Shown here: piece after piece, positions 36,388 through 48,384 of the stretch
How positions within the stretch are numbered: position 1 is the stretch's first letter
How the letters are laid out: the number at the start of each line of letters is the position of its first letter
NCBI GenBank assembly: GCA_016508695.1
Contig: VNKQ01000005.1
Coordinates: forward strand, 2,356,001 to 2,420,000
DNA length: 64,000 nucleotides
From: Hyphodiscus hymeniophilus
Taxonomy: Eukaryota > Ascomycota > Leotiomycetes > Helotiales > Hyphodiscaceae
Reading direction: 5' to 3'
Translations under genes and position numbers: made by a program
The notes under the pieces: generated by a model
What the model was told of the DNA's origin: nothing
What the model saw: the letters and a program-made list of their open reading frames with translations, nothing else
Databases searched by the model: none

Positions 36388-36765
36388 TCAGCATTGCTTC
36401 TTGTACCTGAGGCATGCATTTGTGTTATCACTGTTGCAGTGTTTGAGTCTGATCTTCCAAGTCGCGACACAAATCCCATGGACTGCGACTATATCAACGG
36501 CTCTTACAGCAACCTTAGAAGATTTATCCAAAAGAGGTAACGGAATCATGTTCTTGGACTTCTCATGCGCAAGGTAGTTCCTGTCTAAATTCTCTCCGAG
36601 AGCCCATTTTGATTGATTACTGACAGCAAGTGTGAAGAAAGCAAGCCAGCGGCTTTCACTACCTTTTCTTGTTGGTATATCCCATAGATTTTCACATTCT
36701 GCACCAAGCTCAACGCCTGGTCGCTTCTGTTGCTGTCTCCCATATTCAGGCTGGAGCCTGGACAA
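36388..36765 (-). pseudogene. Fragment resembling the N-terminus of an alpha/beta-hydrolase or NLR-like gene
   Basis: Open frame of about 125 codons without an ATG at its start. It contains VDIVAVHG, the phrase that opens the lipase-like hydrolase domain in many fungal NACHT/NLR-like proteins, after a plausible leader (ESRWLAFFTLAVSNQSKW). After VHG the frame continues with unrelated sequence and stops; no downstream exon with the catalytic GHSLGG motif is visible. Probably a decayed or truncated copy. Confidence in the family is low because it rests on one short motif. Confidence 0.35.
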
Positions 36766-37439
36766 CTTCCTTGCGCTGATGAGCAGTACTAATCTTGGGT
36801 ATATATATTTGGCCTGGGATTAGAAGGACTAGCGTCTGCGAAGTTATTCGTCCATCAAGAGTTTGTATGCTCAGATTACAGGAGCTATCTCTGCGGTTAT
36901 GGATCTCGTCCATGAGGCGGCCGACAGCGAGGATTGCTTGACACCTAAAAGAGAATTTTCAATTACACTTATAAAGACAGTCCCCTTCTAATTATGCCAT
37001 CCGAAGCTGCGCCAACCTTGTCAAGTAATTTCCGCAAAAATGTAGCCTAATAGACAAAGTGCGAGAGGCCATAATACCCGAGGTGTTCGGAGGCAGCATG
37101 ACTTTGTTTCTGGGAGTTGCTCTCTTGGTCACAGATCCGCCATGGATCTAGTTCAGGCTTTCCCAGTATTCATTTATACCTCTACTCGTCTTCGTCTCCG
37201 ACGTACGGAGCTTACAGACTTCGTGTCCGTCGTTCAGCATTCTGTCACATTGCTCAACACCCATGCATTTTCCATTTTGACAACAGTTACATCAAAGTTT
37301 GACATAACATCCTTTGAAGATAAGACAACTCTCCTGATACCTCGGGGGATCAAAAAGATTTAGCGTCTTGTCAAAGTTCTGCTTGTCAATGGCCATCACG
37401 GCAGTCTATCCTCGCTGGCTGAGGTGGAGAGCAGTGCTC

Positions 37440-37673
37440 AAAATAAACAAGTCTAGTATAAAGAGACTAAAACTTATATTAGTAGTTGTATTTAGCTAGT
37501 GATTGTTAAGTATATGAGAGTACTTAACGCTATATTAAGTGCTTTTAAGGTTTCGCTTTTCAGATTAGCGCTTATCCCCTAAGCTGCTAAATTCGTGCAC
37601 ACCTCCTGTTTAAGGCATCAACTACAAGGGTCAAAATGTAATAGGCTATCAATACTTCACCGCCGTACCTCCG
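37440..37673. mobile_element. AT-rich transposon remnant with a MITE-type right end
   Basis: An AT-rich stretch with many TTAAG/ATATTA words ends at CCGCCGTACCTCCG (37660-37673) followed by TA. The same terminal motif, CCGCTGTACCTCCG + TA, closes the intact element at 58290-58469, and CTAT(C/T)AAT precedes both. No matching left end was found, so this is a truncated copy. The composition suggests mutation by a RIP-like process; this was not measured. Confidence 0.5.
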
Positions 37674-37895
37674 TAAGGAGCATGAGCGGTCTGGAATAAG
37701 CACTAGCGTTTGGGATACTGCATTTAAAGAGACTGCAGTAGCTTTTAGGAAAGCTGGTATTCGACTTCTTTTAACTGATCTGGTGGATGGGCCGGATACT
37801 ACTTAAATAGAGCAGAGCACCTACAGCACAGTTGGGTTTTGAACCACAACCACCAGACTTACGCCCAGCGAAGTCAAGCCTAGTCAATTATCGCC

Positions 37896-39137
37896 ATGGG
37901 CAAGTTCGAATTTGAGACTACAGGTGAAGAGGTCGCGAATGCATTCGAAAGCGAAATTGCGGGAAAGACAGGTTCTCTACCCACATCGTACGCTTTGAAA
38001 GCCCGTCCGTCCATTTATTAACGTGCCGCTCTTGTAGTGTTGGTTACTGGTGTTAGCCCAGACGGACTAGGCGCCGAAGCAGCTCGAGTGATAGCACTTC
38101 ACCGACCGGCTTTGATCATTCTGGCAGGGCGGTCTCTTGCCAAGGCAAAACAAACAGAACACTTGTTGAGTGAGCAGTCTCCCGGTATCAACACACGTGT
38201 TTTATCTCTGGACCTTGGGAGTCTTCAGTCGGTCAAGGAAGCCGCGGCCGAGGTGAACTCGTACAGCGAGAGTATCGATGTTCTCATTAATAATGCCGGA
38301 GTTATGGCAATTCCGCGCTTAGCCAGGACTACTGACGGCTTTGAGCTGCAATTCGGTACAAATCATCTAGGCCACTTCCTGCTCACGAATCTTATAATGC
38401 CAAAGATCATAGCCGCCGGACCCGGAGCTAGGATTATTAATGTGTCAAGCAACGGATATCAGTACAGCTCCGTGAATTTTGAAGATCCCAACTATCAGGT
38501 GCGTCAGGTTCACTAGGTCAAGCTCTTGATTCTTGCATATCACTGACGATATCGCTGGAATTAGCATCGCGATTATGAAAAGTGGGGAGCATACGGGCAG
38601 TCGAAATCCGCAAATATTATGTTTTCAAAGTCGCTGGCACAAAAATTAGGGCCCCTGGGTATCCTTTCATACAGTCTTGATCCCGGTGGTATGTACAAGT
38701 TTTGGCTCAAATTATTTCAAGGTGCTGATGCATCCCTTTTAGCGATTATCACCAATATAGGCAGGGAGTTAACGAACGAAGATATCGAACTTGCAAGTTA
38801 GGAACCTGTTCAACTCCATTACAGTAAAGTAAACACTGACGGAATTGGAACAGAGAAAATGATGCCAGATCAGAAGTTCAAGACAATTGGGCAAGGCGCT
38901 GCAACTCACATAGCTGCTGCTTTTGACCCGTCAATTAAGAGTCAGTCTTATCTTCTCTTGCTAGCAGCGATTTGCCGTATTGTTGCTTATCAAATATCAG
39001 ACGGGAACGGTGTCTTCCTCGAACACTCCACCCCTTCTGCACTTGCGGAACAATCTACATGGCTATTTGATGAAAGCGGTCCTCAGAAACTCTGGGATAT
39101 GAGCGAAAAGTTGGTGGGACAAGAGTTCAGATATTAG
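37896..39137 (+). CDS. Short-chain dehydrogenase/reductase, retinol-dehydrogenase-like
   Basis: 312 aa from six exons: 37896-37971, 38038-38498, 38565-38688, 38743-38796, 38854-38940 and 39001-39137, all phases consistent. Seen: cofactor motif TGVSPDGLGAE (the fungal variant of TGxxxGxG), INNAGVMA, the catalytic Ser in INVSS, and the catalytic pair in YGQSK. C-terminal motifs QGAATHIAAAFDP and KLVGQEFRY are typical of the subfamily. It reduces or oxidises a carbonyl/hydroxyl group with NADP(H); substrate unknown. It sits alone between transposon-derived and gene-poor DNA, so a place in a biosynthetic cluster is not supported. Confidence 0.92.
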
Positions 39138-40350
39138 GATACGACACCGCATTTCCACGCATCTTCACTGGCTTCTGGCCGGGAAATTCTACTGGTGGGG
39201 GCATTAGATACCCAGCCATCGCGGAGTGGTTTGAGAAGAGCTGTTGATATCCTTGTTAGAGTTGGAGAACCGCAGTTCACGTCTTATTGTTTCTTTTGAA
39301 TCAAGAATCATTCAAAAAGTATCACAGTGGCTCACGTACGATGGGAAGATCGTATGTATGAACTGTGTGTATTGGTGCGTCTGAAAAAGAGAAGCTTTTC
39401 AGTACGAGGGGAAATGATCTACAGTAAGTACAAGCAGGCCCTAGTGTCCACGTGACCATCATCATAAAAAGTGTAATGCACCAGATGTGACGCATCAAGG
39501 AAATTTGCCGCAAAAAAGATATATAGTCATGTTAGATGTTATAACGATAAGTAAACCATCGGTGCTACAGAAAATGTTATTAGCCTCTCTTGGGAGATGC
39601 AAACTAGTCATTTCCAGCTCCACGCTGTTTGTGATATTCGTTTGAACAGTACGGTTGTGGAGAGGGGCGACGCTATGCCTGAAGGGGAAGACGTATTAGC
39701 CTGTGTGAAGATGGAGTACTTTCTTTCTACTAACAACAAACCGCTTCTCCTCGTCAAAGCTTTCCTGCGGATTGTGCGCAAGTGAGTGCATCCTGGGCAT
39801 CCCCAGAAAGGCCTTAGAAAGGGAGGGCTGTATTGGCATACAGGACAGTCCGCTCTCAGAGCCTCATACCCCGACTATTTGTTGCAGTGCCGCTTTGGTC
39901 ATGCATGTCATTTGAGGGACTACTGGTTGTGTAACCACACGATGCAAGCCAGTCACTGTGACCAAGCATTCCATTCGCTGGCTTTTGCTTGTTTTCACGG
40001 TGGTTCATGGGCCAAGTGGTGGGAGCTGGAGGGCCGCCGACCATTGTGGCTCGGTGACTCAATGTGTGAGACTCCAGCCGCACTGTAGCTTGTGAGATGG
40101 ATAGGTCATAATTACCAGAGCCTTGGGCGCGGCAAGTATCCAGCCCTCCTCTCCTCTTATTCTGCATATGTTTTGCTCCCGTCTGGCATATTATCAGCCA
40201 GAAATCGCTGCTTCTCTTTGATCAAATCTCAAAGCCCATCCATATCTTGCCCAGTTGCTGGGCAGTGTTTGCAAGAGTCAAATCCACCATAAGCGTAGCT
40301 CCAAGGTAGCCCGCAGCGCCCAGCGGAAAGGCCGCTCGCTCAGCCTCGAG
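39138..40350. other. Intergenic, 1.2 kb
   Basis: No open frame with family motifs or credible splicing. Nothing further recognised. Confidence 0.5.
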
Positions 40351-40688
40351 ATGTCTGACACCGATGTCGTGCCCGCGTACAGGTTACGGCAGGAGGATTT
40401 GGAGAAGTATCTGAGAAACAAGTTCCCGAACCATGCCGATTTCGATATCAAAGTATGTTTTATCACGTTCCATTGAATGCAGAATCCCGTAGTGTGATTG
40501 CGAACTGACCTCTCTCCAGCTTGCACGTGATGAGTACAACATATCTGTTCCAAGACTTCTGTCGAAAGTAAGTGCTTTCCCCTTTAGGTATGCGATACAT
40601 AAGGTCTGACTCGTTGGAGCCCGAGATGGAAGAGATCTCGAAATTGAGACAGCCTGTGAAGAGGCGCCGAGGGCATCGTGGCCGCTGA
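40351..40688 (+). CDS. 72-aa fungal mini-protein
   Basis: Three small exons (40351-40452, 40520-40567, 40620-40688), all phase 0, joined by GTATGT...CAG and GTAAGT...GAG introns of 67 and 52 nt. The product reads YRLRQEDLEKYLRNKFPNH, then DEYNISVPRLLSK, and ends in a basic tail (QPVKRRRGHRGR). The middle (acidic helix, then a hydrophobic strand ending VPRLL) resembles short proteins or C-terminal tails often found in filamentous ascomycetes, but I cannot name a family. Too short in every exon to be seen by ORF length; the three in-phase splices are the main support. Confidence 0.6.
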
Positions 40689-40934
40689 TTCTTGGGACCG
40701 CGATTTCTATGGTTGATATTTTACAGTACTTTCTTTACACTCGCTGGGTTGGGAGTTTGGTATCAATTGCGCAGAATTGGCGCTTTCGGACCTAATCTTG
40801 TTTCGATGCCAGGAGTCAGTTGCCACAGCGCAGCGTAGGGCAGTGCTCATGGGGTTACCGTCCTGGAAAAATCGGCCTCTGGCTCAGCCTCACACAGGCA
40901 TGCGGGAGCCATGCGTGACGAATGAAAGCTGAAC

Positions 40935-43083
40935 ATGGCTGCGACAACAACCTTTTGGAGCGTGGGGCGTATTCCTGGCTTTATTCAAAATACCCATTGT
41001 GCCAGTCTTCAGAACTTCGGTCGTTTTTTTTTAGTATCGGAATGCAATATCCTTTACGCTTTGAATATGCAGCTCACAGATCGATTCATTGATTCATGCA
41101 ATCGTGCCGATGAGTTCCCAAAGAATCTTATCCGGCATGAAACATTTCTTGATTACAGTCTAACCGACTATCATGAAAGACTGAATAATCGTGCCAGCGA
41201 GCTTTTCTCGCCAGAAGAGGAGGGATATTTGAGATTTTGGGAGTATGATGACGAAACGCATAGTATGTCAAAGTAATGATTGAGTTTTACGACACATCGC
41301 TAATTCGCCCAAGGATTTCGAGAGGATGAGCCCGCAGGTACAGACGGAGTGACCAGCCTCCTTCGCGGAACCTTTTATTTTGATCGTCCAGATCCGAAAT
41401 GTAGATTCATGTAAGTTTAGACCCCATGCACGGAATTTAACAGTATTGATTCGTCTGGTAGATTTGTTCTCGCAAATCATTCTCGTGATCCACTAGACAC
41501 ATCTCGAAAGATGCTTCTCTACACCCTAACCTACCATCAAGTCATGCCGGCTTTCTTAGATTTCATCTTCCCATTTGGAAGGCAAATATACACTCGTGAT
41601 TTTTTCTTCAGTGGGTTTCGACACGAGAATCGGCTGATCGGGTCTGGTCCTGGACCCAATCTCCCAAAACTCGGGAGATCTGGCCTGGAAATCCGATGTT
41701 GCTACAGCTTAAAATCTGTCGAGAAATCCGATGATGAAGAAGAACATTCAAAATGGTCTGTCCGGCAAACTGCTACATATCATTCATTCGACGTTGATAC
41801 AGGAGCCGCTCTATGGATCTCGGTGAAAGGGAATGACTTGATTCAAGATCGTGTCATGACAGCTACAGAAAACCTGGAGCCAAACCAAAGGCCGTTTGGC
41901 ACCAAAGAACGCGCCTTTGAAGAATTGCTCTCTACTCACTTGATCAATTGCAAATGGGCAGGAGAACAATGGCGCTGGTATCTCAATGACCTTGAGGAGG
42001 AGTTGCAAGGGAGCACTGGCCGTCGTGCTTTGACGGCAAAGGTAGTTCGTGACCGCCGACCTGAGGATAAGGAGAAGCTCGAATTCCTACGAGCGCGATC
42101 CATGTCTACCCCTGCAGCTAAAAAAAGGCAATCGAATCCAACTATCCATCTTATGCCTCCAGAACCTCAAGCACGGAGGACTCGTTCCTCCTCAAGAGAC
42201 TCTAGAGCGGAACAGGATAGTCATGTCCAGTTTACCTTTGATGATTTGCGCGACGTCCAATCTCTCGAGGACAAGACGAATGAAGTGATTTTCGTCTTGA
42301 AAGCCAACACGGACGTCCTCCGAGAATTGAAAGAGTATTATCATGATCTAGTCAACGTGCAGGAACACGCCAAATACTTCAGTGAGAATCACAGGAAGAG
42401 CGCCGAGCGCTTTGAAATGCAGATCACCAGCATCATGAATGATATACGCATGCAATTGACAAGAGCTAGGGCACTGGTACGCATGCTTGGAGACCGCAAG
42501 GCTCTGGTATGTCCACATCCTCTGTCACGCAGACTTCGAAATGCTGCTCGAATTACACTAACAGTAGCAGCTCTACGGCATTCTGAATTATCATAATGCA
42601 GCGGCAAGTATGAGCCTTGCTAGCAAGTCACAAGAGTCTGCAGATAACATGGAGACGATGACCCGCAATATGGAGGAGTTGACTAGAGAAATGAATGAGC
42701 TTGCCCAGAAGACCACACAAGAGACAGTGTCTATGAGGATTATCACGCTAGTGACATTATTCTTCCTCCCGGGTACCTTCATTTCGGTAAATTTTTGCTT
42801 GGGTTTAACAGCGAAGGAAAGCATTCCGGCCCTCCTCCTGTGGCATATGCTAATTGAACATCAGACCATTATGAGCACAGATATTGTCAAATTTGAGGGT
42901 TCCGATGGCGGCCCAGGGCCCAAGGTTTTCCAATCTGATGCTCTGAAACTCTATATATACATCAGCCTACCATTAATGGTTCTTACATTTGCTGCTTGGG
43001 GAATTATGTATAAATTGGAGAGCCGAAGAACCAAGAGGAAGAAGAGAAAGGCAGCGGAAAAAGAGGGCAAGGAAGATGTCTGA
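40935..43083 (+). CDS. CorA-like transporter family membrane protein
   Basis: Five exons (40935-41262, 41314-41410, 41462-42506, 42571-42786, 42865-43083). 634 aa from ATG 40935, or 590 aa from ATG 41067, which is as likely. The N-terminal half has the fungal CorA-like cytosolic domain (NLIRHETFLDYSLTDYHERL; TLTYHQVMPAFLDFIFPFG). A charged linker, a long helical coiled region (about 42240-42480) and two C-terminal membrane helices follow: TLVTLFFLPGTFIS, and YIYISLPLMVLTFAAWGIMY. The canonical CorA GMN loop is not visible; the loop between the helices carries a long insert (STDIVKFEG...). Fungal members of this group are mostly uncharacterised, so Mg2+ transport is inferred from fold only. 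Confidence 0.85.
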
Positions 43084-43675
43084 CATAGCCATTATCTTTG
43101 TGCCATGTTCTAGAACTTACTTTAACATCAATGTAATAATCTAATTCTGCTAGCTGTCTCCTTCGCGCCCCCTATGAGTTTGCGTTTGGTCTCAACCTCG
43201 CAGTCTGGTGCCTAGAATGGTGGTTTAGAGCACTGGTCGCTGCAAGATGATTCGTTTGCACACCGATACTACGAGGCTGTGCAGAGACAAGTCAAGGCTC
43301 AGCCCTAAAGAGACAAAAGCCATACGTATGAGGCTACAGCAGTCAAAGCCAGGTCGGCCCCACGATACAGTGCAAAAAAGTAAAGTACAATACTCCGGAC
43401 GGGAGTTTGCAGAACGCCACCTTTTGACAGGCTTGGCGACATACATAAGGCTGGCCGCACCCTGACCTGCGCAATCCTTTATTACTCTTGCTCTGACCCA
43501 TTTTGCGCTCGTTGGCGGATGCTTGTACTTACTTTGGGCAAGTATATAATCCCAATCATTTTTCACCACTTTCGTTCTCGTTATTGCATCGCATACATTG
43601 CACATCTCTTCAGGGACTTTGCCTGTTACCAAGCCTGTAGCGCCCGTGCCCATCCCCGCCTTGTCCCGCACCGAA
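43084..43675. other. Intergenic, 0.6 kb
   Basis: 3' flank of the CorA-like gene and promoter of the kinase gene, including a pyrimidine-rich stretch near 43590-43670. No other feature seen. Confidence 0.5.
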
Positions 43676-46648
43676 ATGACGGACCAGAGACTTCAACTCG
43701 AGCAGCCAGACGACAATCCTTTACTTCAAACCTTCCATCAGTTCCTGCGTGGCTCTTTCGTTCGGACAGATGATCCAGTCACAAATCAACCGAAAGTCTT
43801 TGTACCGTTTGAGCTAATCGAAGACTACTTCAATGAAGGAGACGACCGTCTGGGAGAGCTCCTATCAGCCGTCTTCCCCGATGAAGAACTAAGCCCTGTC
43901 GAGGACAGCGTCGTTCAGGATTTATACCTAAAGACTTTCTGTATTTTACTCTCGATCGGAGGAGCAAAATACATCCGTCTTTTCGTTGAACACGATTCCC
44001 TTTCTGATGCACGCCTGCCCCATCTTACGAAGCCGCATAACTTCCCAATATCACCGGCTCGACCAAAACTATGGGAAGATTTCTACGAGAAGCAATGGAT
44101 GTTTTGTGCAGAGGAAATGCACTGGATGATAAATAGCCACCTCGACACAAACCGTATACTGCCTATTGTTGAGAGGGAAGAACTCGGAAGGGGAGGTAGC
44201 GCCGTGGTCTCGAAGATCGTGGTACACAGGTCGTTCAATAAGCTACGGGATAGCTCCTCTTCACCGGTAAATGATCAAAGATTGGTTAGAAAAGATTAGT
44301 CTGACATGCGACAGAGCTCATCAGCGGAACATAAGGATACTTTTGTCCTGAAAACGTACCACAAACATGAGGCTGCGGCATACTTTTACAATGAGGTTGA
44401 AGCATTCCGTCGACTTCGACCGCCTAAGGGATTTTCGGATCCGAACATAATCCACTTCTATGGGAGCTTCATACAGAATGGAACGCACAACGTCATTTTG
44501 GCCTTCGCAGACAAAGGCACCTTGGAGGAATATTTCGAAAAAGTCCTTCCACCAACGAGTGGGAGAGATGTTGAGCATTTCTGGGCGTCCCTCTGCGGCA
44601 TCCTCAAAGCATTGGCTCATATACATCAGATGGATCTCCCGGCTACACAAGCAGGCGGTTCTCAAGGTCCTCAAATTCTTCAAGGGTCTGTTGATTGTGT
44701 GTGATGAGATTGCTGGGCTGACTTTTTTAGATGGCATCAAGATGTCAAACCCGATAATATTTTAGTCATAAGCAATGATATTGACTCCCCTTATGATTGG
44801 AAATTCAAACTCTCGGATCTTGGTCTCAGCCACTTTAAAAGATCGTTGAAAGAAGGTTCGGACATAGATGCATATGGCACTGAAACATATGGTAAGCAGC
44901 CTGCTTATTCAAGACTTCCCTGGCTCAAATTAGCCGAGCGACTTGAGCATCTTGCTTTGATTTCACTCTAACTCAAGTACAGGTGCTCCTGAATGTTATA
45001 GGGCCGACCGGTTTCTAGAAGAGAGTAACTTGACTGTCAAACAGAACGTTGACATATGGTCATTTGGCTGCATACTTACTGAAGCAGCAGTTTGGCTCAT
45101 TCATGGTTACAGAGGCCTACAGGACTTTCGAAACCGTCGCAGGACAGCGATAGGCGCAATTCCAGACATGAAAAATGGAGATTGGTTCCACAATGGCACA
45201 GAAGTTTTGCCAGTTGTTCTTGAAACTATTGACGGCCTTGAGAAGGACTTCCGCAAATCCGACAAAGTCACTGGAGCAATACTGGAAATGCTGGTCAAAA
45301 ACATGCTGGATGATCCTGAGGTGAGGTTTATGGCGAAACAGGCCCACTTCTACGCTAGGCGCATTCTTCATCGGCCTAGCATCATAGAATCTCCAGTGGC
45401 CAGCTCTTCTTCGAAAGGACCCGAACCGCTTCCAACATTAGCAAATGTGCCCAGTCCTACGGCAATCCTAGGCCTAGACAGTGGTGGATTGACAAAGAAT
45501 CCAGAAAGCCTGTTGCATCACTCTGTTGAGCAAAAACCCTCGGGAAGTGTCTCTCCATCCTCGGATAACAAGCCACCACTTGCCCAGAAATACCAGAACG
45601 GTAACAGCTCTAATCTCAGCATTCCTGTTCCAAAAGCCCCTAAAACTGAGCGTCGGTCTTCCACTACATCGACCACAGGGTCGAGTATATCCGCCAATAA
45701 GCCTCCAGTACCTTCAGGACAACCACTTACACCCACGATCTCTAATCCACGTTCAACGATATCCAGACGCCCATCGAAGGACCGCCATCCGGCCGAGCTC
45801 CCAACTTTGAGTGTCGATGCGGCTGAGAGATGGATTCAAGAGAGGAGAGCTGGTAGGCAGCACAGCCTTCCCGGTAAATATCTTCTAGATCGGCTGGAAA
45901 CTCGCGACCATGTATGTTAACTGCCACCTGCCAGACGGCATAATGCTTACCGCAAAAAGGTGTTTTTGATCGATGATGCTGCCACAATGAAGACCCACGA
46001 GGCTGAAGTTAAGCGCATCCTTGGTATTCTTGCCTACCTTGTCAAAGACTCTGATCCAGATGGCCTTGAACTTTATTTTACCTGCTCCAAGCGCAACTTC
46101 AAGGAGAAAGATCCACTGAGACTTGTTGCCAAATTCCTGAATAATGTCCCGGGTGGCCTCACGGATATTCGTACTCGCTTGAGCTTCATAATTGACAATT
46201 ATATCAAAGGCTTTGACCGAAGCTGGGTCATGAAAAAGCTCAAGAAAGTCCGCTCATTGAATATTTACGTTCTCACAGACGGTATCTGGCAACCAAACAC
46301 GGACCTAACTCCTCCAATCAGAAGGCTGGTCAATAAGCTGAACGAGAATGGGCAATACCAAGTCGGTATCCAATTCATTAGCTTTGGCAATAACGCAAAT
46401 GCTTTGACGCGCTTGGATGAACTGGATGATAAACTAGGCCTGAGCATGTAAGAAATTGCTAGAACACCACTCTCCTTCGACTTCGAAGATCTGTGCTGAC
46501 AATGCCTGACTACAGGGATATTATTGATCATGAACGATCTAATGCCAATGTTTGGAAGATGTTATTTGGAGCAACAGATCCTTGGTTTGACGGGAGCAAG
46601 CCTCCTCAGGCTGCCGGACTGAGCAGTTCTGCCGCTCCGGGACGCTGA
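43676..46648 (+). CDS. Protein kinase fused to a vWA-like domain
   Basis: 890 aa from six exons: 43676-44266, 44315-44685, 44731-44891, 44983-45911, 45960-46447 and 46516-46648, all in frame. After an N-terminal region of about 165 residues rich in acidic/aromatic residues comes a Ser/Thr kinase: Gly loop LGRGGSAVVSK, Lys in FVLKTYHK, HQDVKPDNIL (HxDxKxxN), SDLGLS in place of DFG, YGAPEC (APE), VDIWSFGC. A Ser/Pro linker of about 150 residues leads to a C-terminal domain with FLIDDAATM, YFTCSKRNF, LNIYVLTDGIWQP and IQFISFGNN, a von Willebrand A-like fold with a degraded metal site (DDAAT instead of DxSxS). Kinase residues look intact. Such fusions recur in filamentous ascomycetes; role unknown. 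Confidence 0.9.
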
Positions 46649-46856
46649 AGCTTTTATTCACTACTGACAAAACAACACTCTCTCAATAATACCACTCACA
46701 TTCTTGAAACTCCAATATTTCGAGTTGTCACCCGTTCAGTCCCAATTCCTTCATAATCGACCATTCGAACAACAGATTACGATTTCATGACCATCCTGTG
46801 AGGACAAGCCAGCCTACAACGTACAAGACAACACTGCATCTCCGGTTCTCCACCAA

Positions 46857-47671
46857 ATGGCAGCGAACGGTGTCCCCCCAACGGGTGTCGGAGCAGAAGA
46901 CTTCACAATGAAGACGTTGTCTAATGCGGCGAAGGATGAGAATACCAGAACCTCAGACTTCAAGTAATTTATCTTCCACATCATCACTACCACCCCATCG
47001 CTGACTGAATCTGTTACAGTAATCCTGCTGAGCTTGTCACTTTTCTGATAGGTCCAGGTGAGACGAAGTTCTTGATTCATAAGGAAGTTGCCTGCCAACA
47101 ATCTCCCGTTTTCAAGGCTGCGTTCAATGGCAACATGATCGAGGGAATGACGCAGACATATCGATTGAAGGACACTACTGAAAGCGCATTCCGATTTCTG
47201 GTTCAGTGGCTCTATGGCCAGAGAATTAACTACACGATCCAGCATGCTAGTTACACGAACCCTGCTTTAGAGCAGGCACTTCGTGCACACGTAGTCTCAT
47301 GTCTGGAGGAAAGTGGAACTCTTCTCGCGCTCTGGGTTCTGGCAGACAAACTGCTAATTCCTACGGTCCAAAATCTTGTCATGGATAAAATAGGAGAAAT
47401 TTGCGCGACTTGTTGCATGACATTCTTCATTCACCTAGATTACATCTACGAAAATACGTCAGAAGAGAGCCAATTGCGTCGATTGATGGTTGAGATTACG
47501 TGTGGTATCCGCCCCTATTTTTGTGCGCGTCTCTTGCCACACGCCCCCAAAGCCTTTCTCATCAGCCTAGCAACTACAGTCTCGGCTCAGGTTCCTAAGC
47601 GCGCACTGCAGAAGCGCTCGAGAGCGTTTAATGTTACCAAGTTCCATGTTACCAGAGACGCTGGTCAATAA
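46857..47671 (+). CDS. BTB/POZ domain protein (paralog 2)
   Basis: 252 aa from two exons (46857-46963, 47020-47671), intron 56 nt, joining AA|T. The BTB core starts LVTFLIGPGETKFLIHKEVAC, with FNGNMIEGMTQTYRLKDTT and LLALWVLADKLLIPTVQNLV. A Cys-rich stretch (EICATCCMTFF) replaces the usual helix start after it. The first intron lies just before the BTB fold, as in the other three paralogs. The tail is basic (VPKRALQKRSRAF). Adjacent to the kinase-vWA gene. Confidence 0.88.
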
Positions 47672-48384
47672 TATGCATTTATCGGTAGGTATATTTTCCC
47701 ATTCATCGATATCTTCCAGAAGCTTATGCATTTACAGGTAAATCGATGCTCGACACAGGTTGGCCGCCCTTATGACTTGATATTCTGTTGCGGACAACAG
47801 ATTGCGTTGATTATCTGGTGGAATATATGGTCTTGACTTGAAAGGTACTGGCCGAGGGGGTTTGAGCCCGGAGTTACTGCTTTCACACAAAATGTTTAGA
47901 ATGGACATGCCCTGCAACTTCACTCAGTGTACACTGCTGAAGCATTCCTTCCATGAGCTACTCTGAACTACTCTATGGCTGCTTTCAATTTGAATGTTTT
48001 GAGACGTGAATTATTACAATCTGTCAATCTCGTATTTGAAGTCCAATTGTGCAGAAACACCCCAAAAAACGAGCTCAGAGATCCAGCAGGGGCGAACAAC
48101 AATAGCACCAAGTACTTCACGTCCAATTCAGTTTCCAATGAATTCACGCGAAGACTAGAAAGTTCTATCTATCGTTTCCGGCAACACATTTCATTTCCCC
48201 GACCCGTACTTCCCGACCTCGACCTCGCGAAGTTATCACCACTTCGTAAACAAGCTCTCCTACTCCTCACATACCATCGCTTTTCAAAATCGTTCGAGAG
48301 CTCGTAAGGGGATCACGTTGAAGACAAACAGTGAGTTTCCTCCTGCCAGATACCTGAAAGTGATATAGCTGACCCTCACCAGCC
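47672..48384. other. Intergenic with a probable 5' UTR intron
   Basis: Before the next BTB start, a splice pair GTGAGTTT (near 48329) ... CACCAG (near 48382) suggests a noncoding first exon and an intron ending two bases before the ATG. The rest holds no supported gene. Confidence 0.5.
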
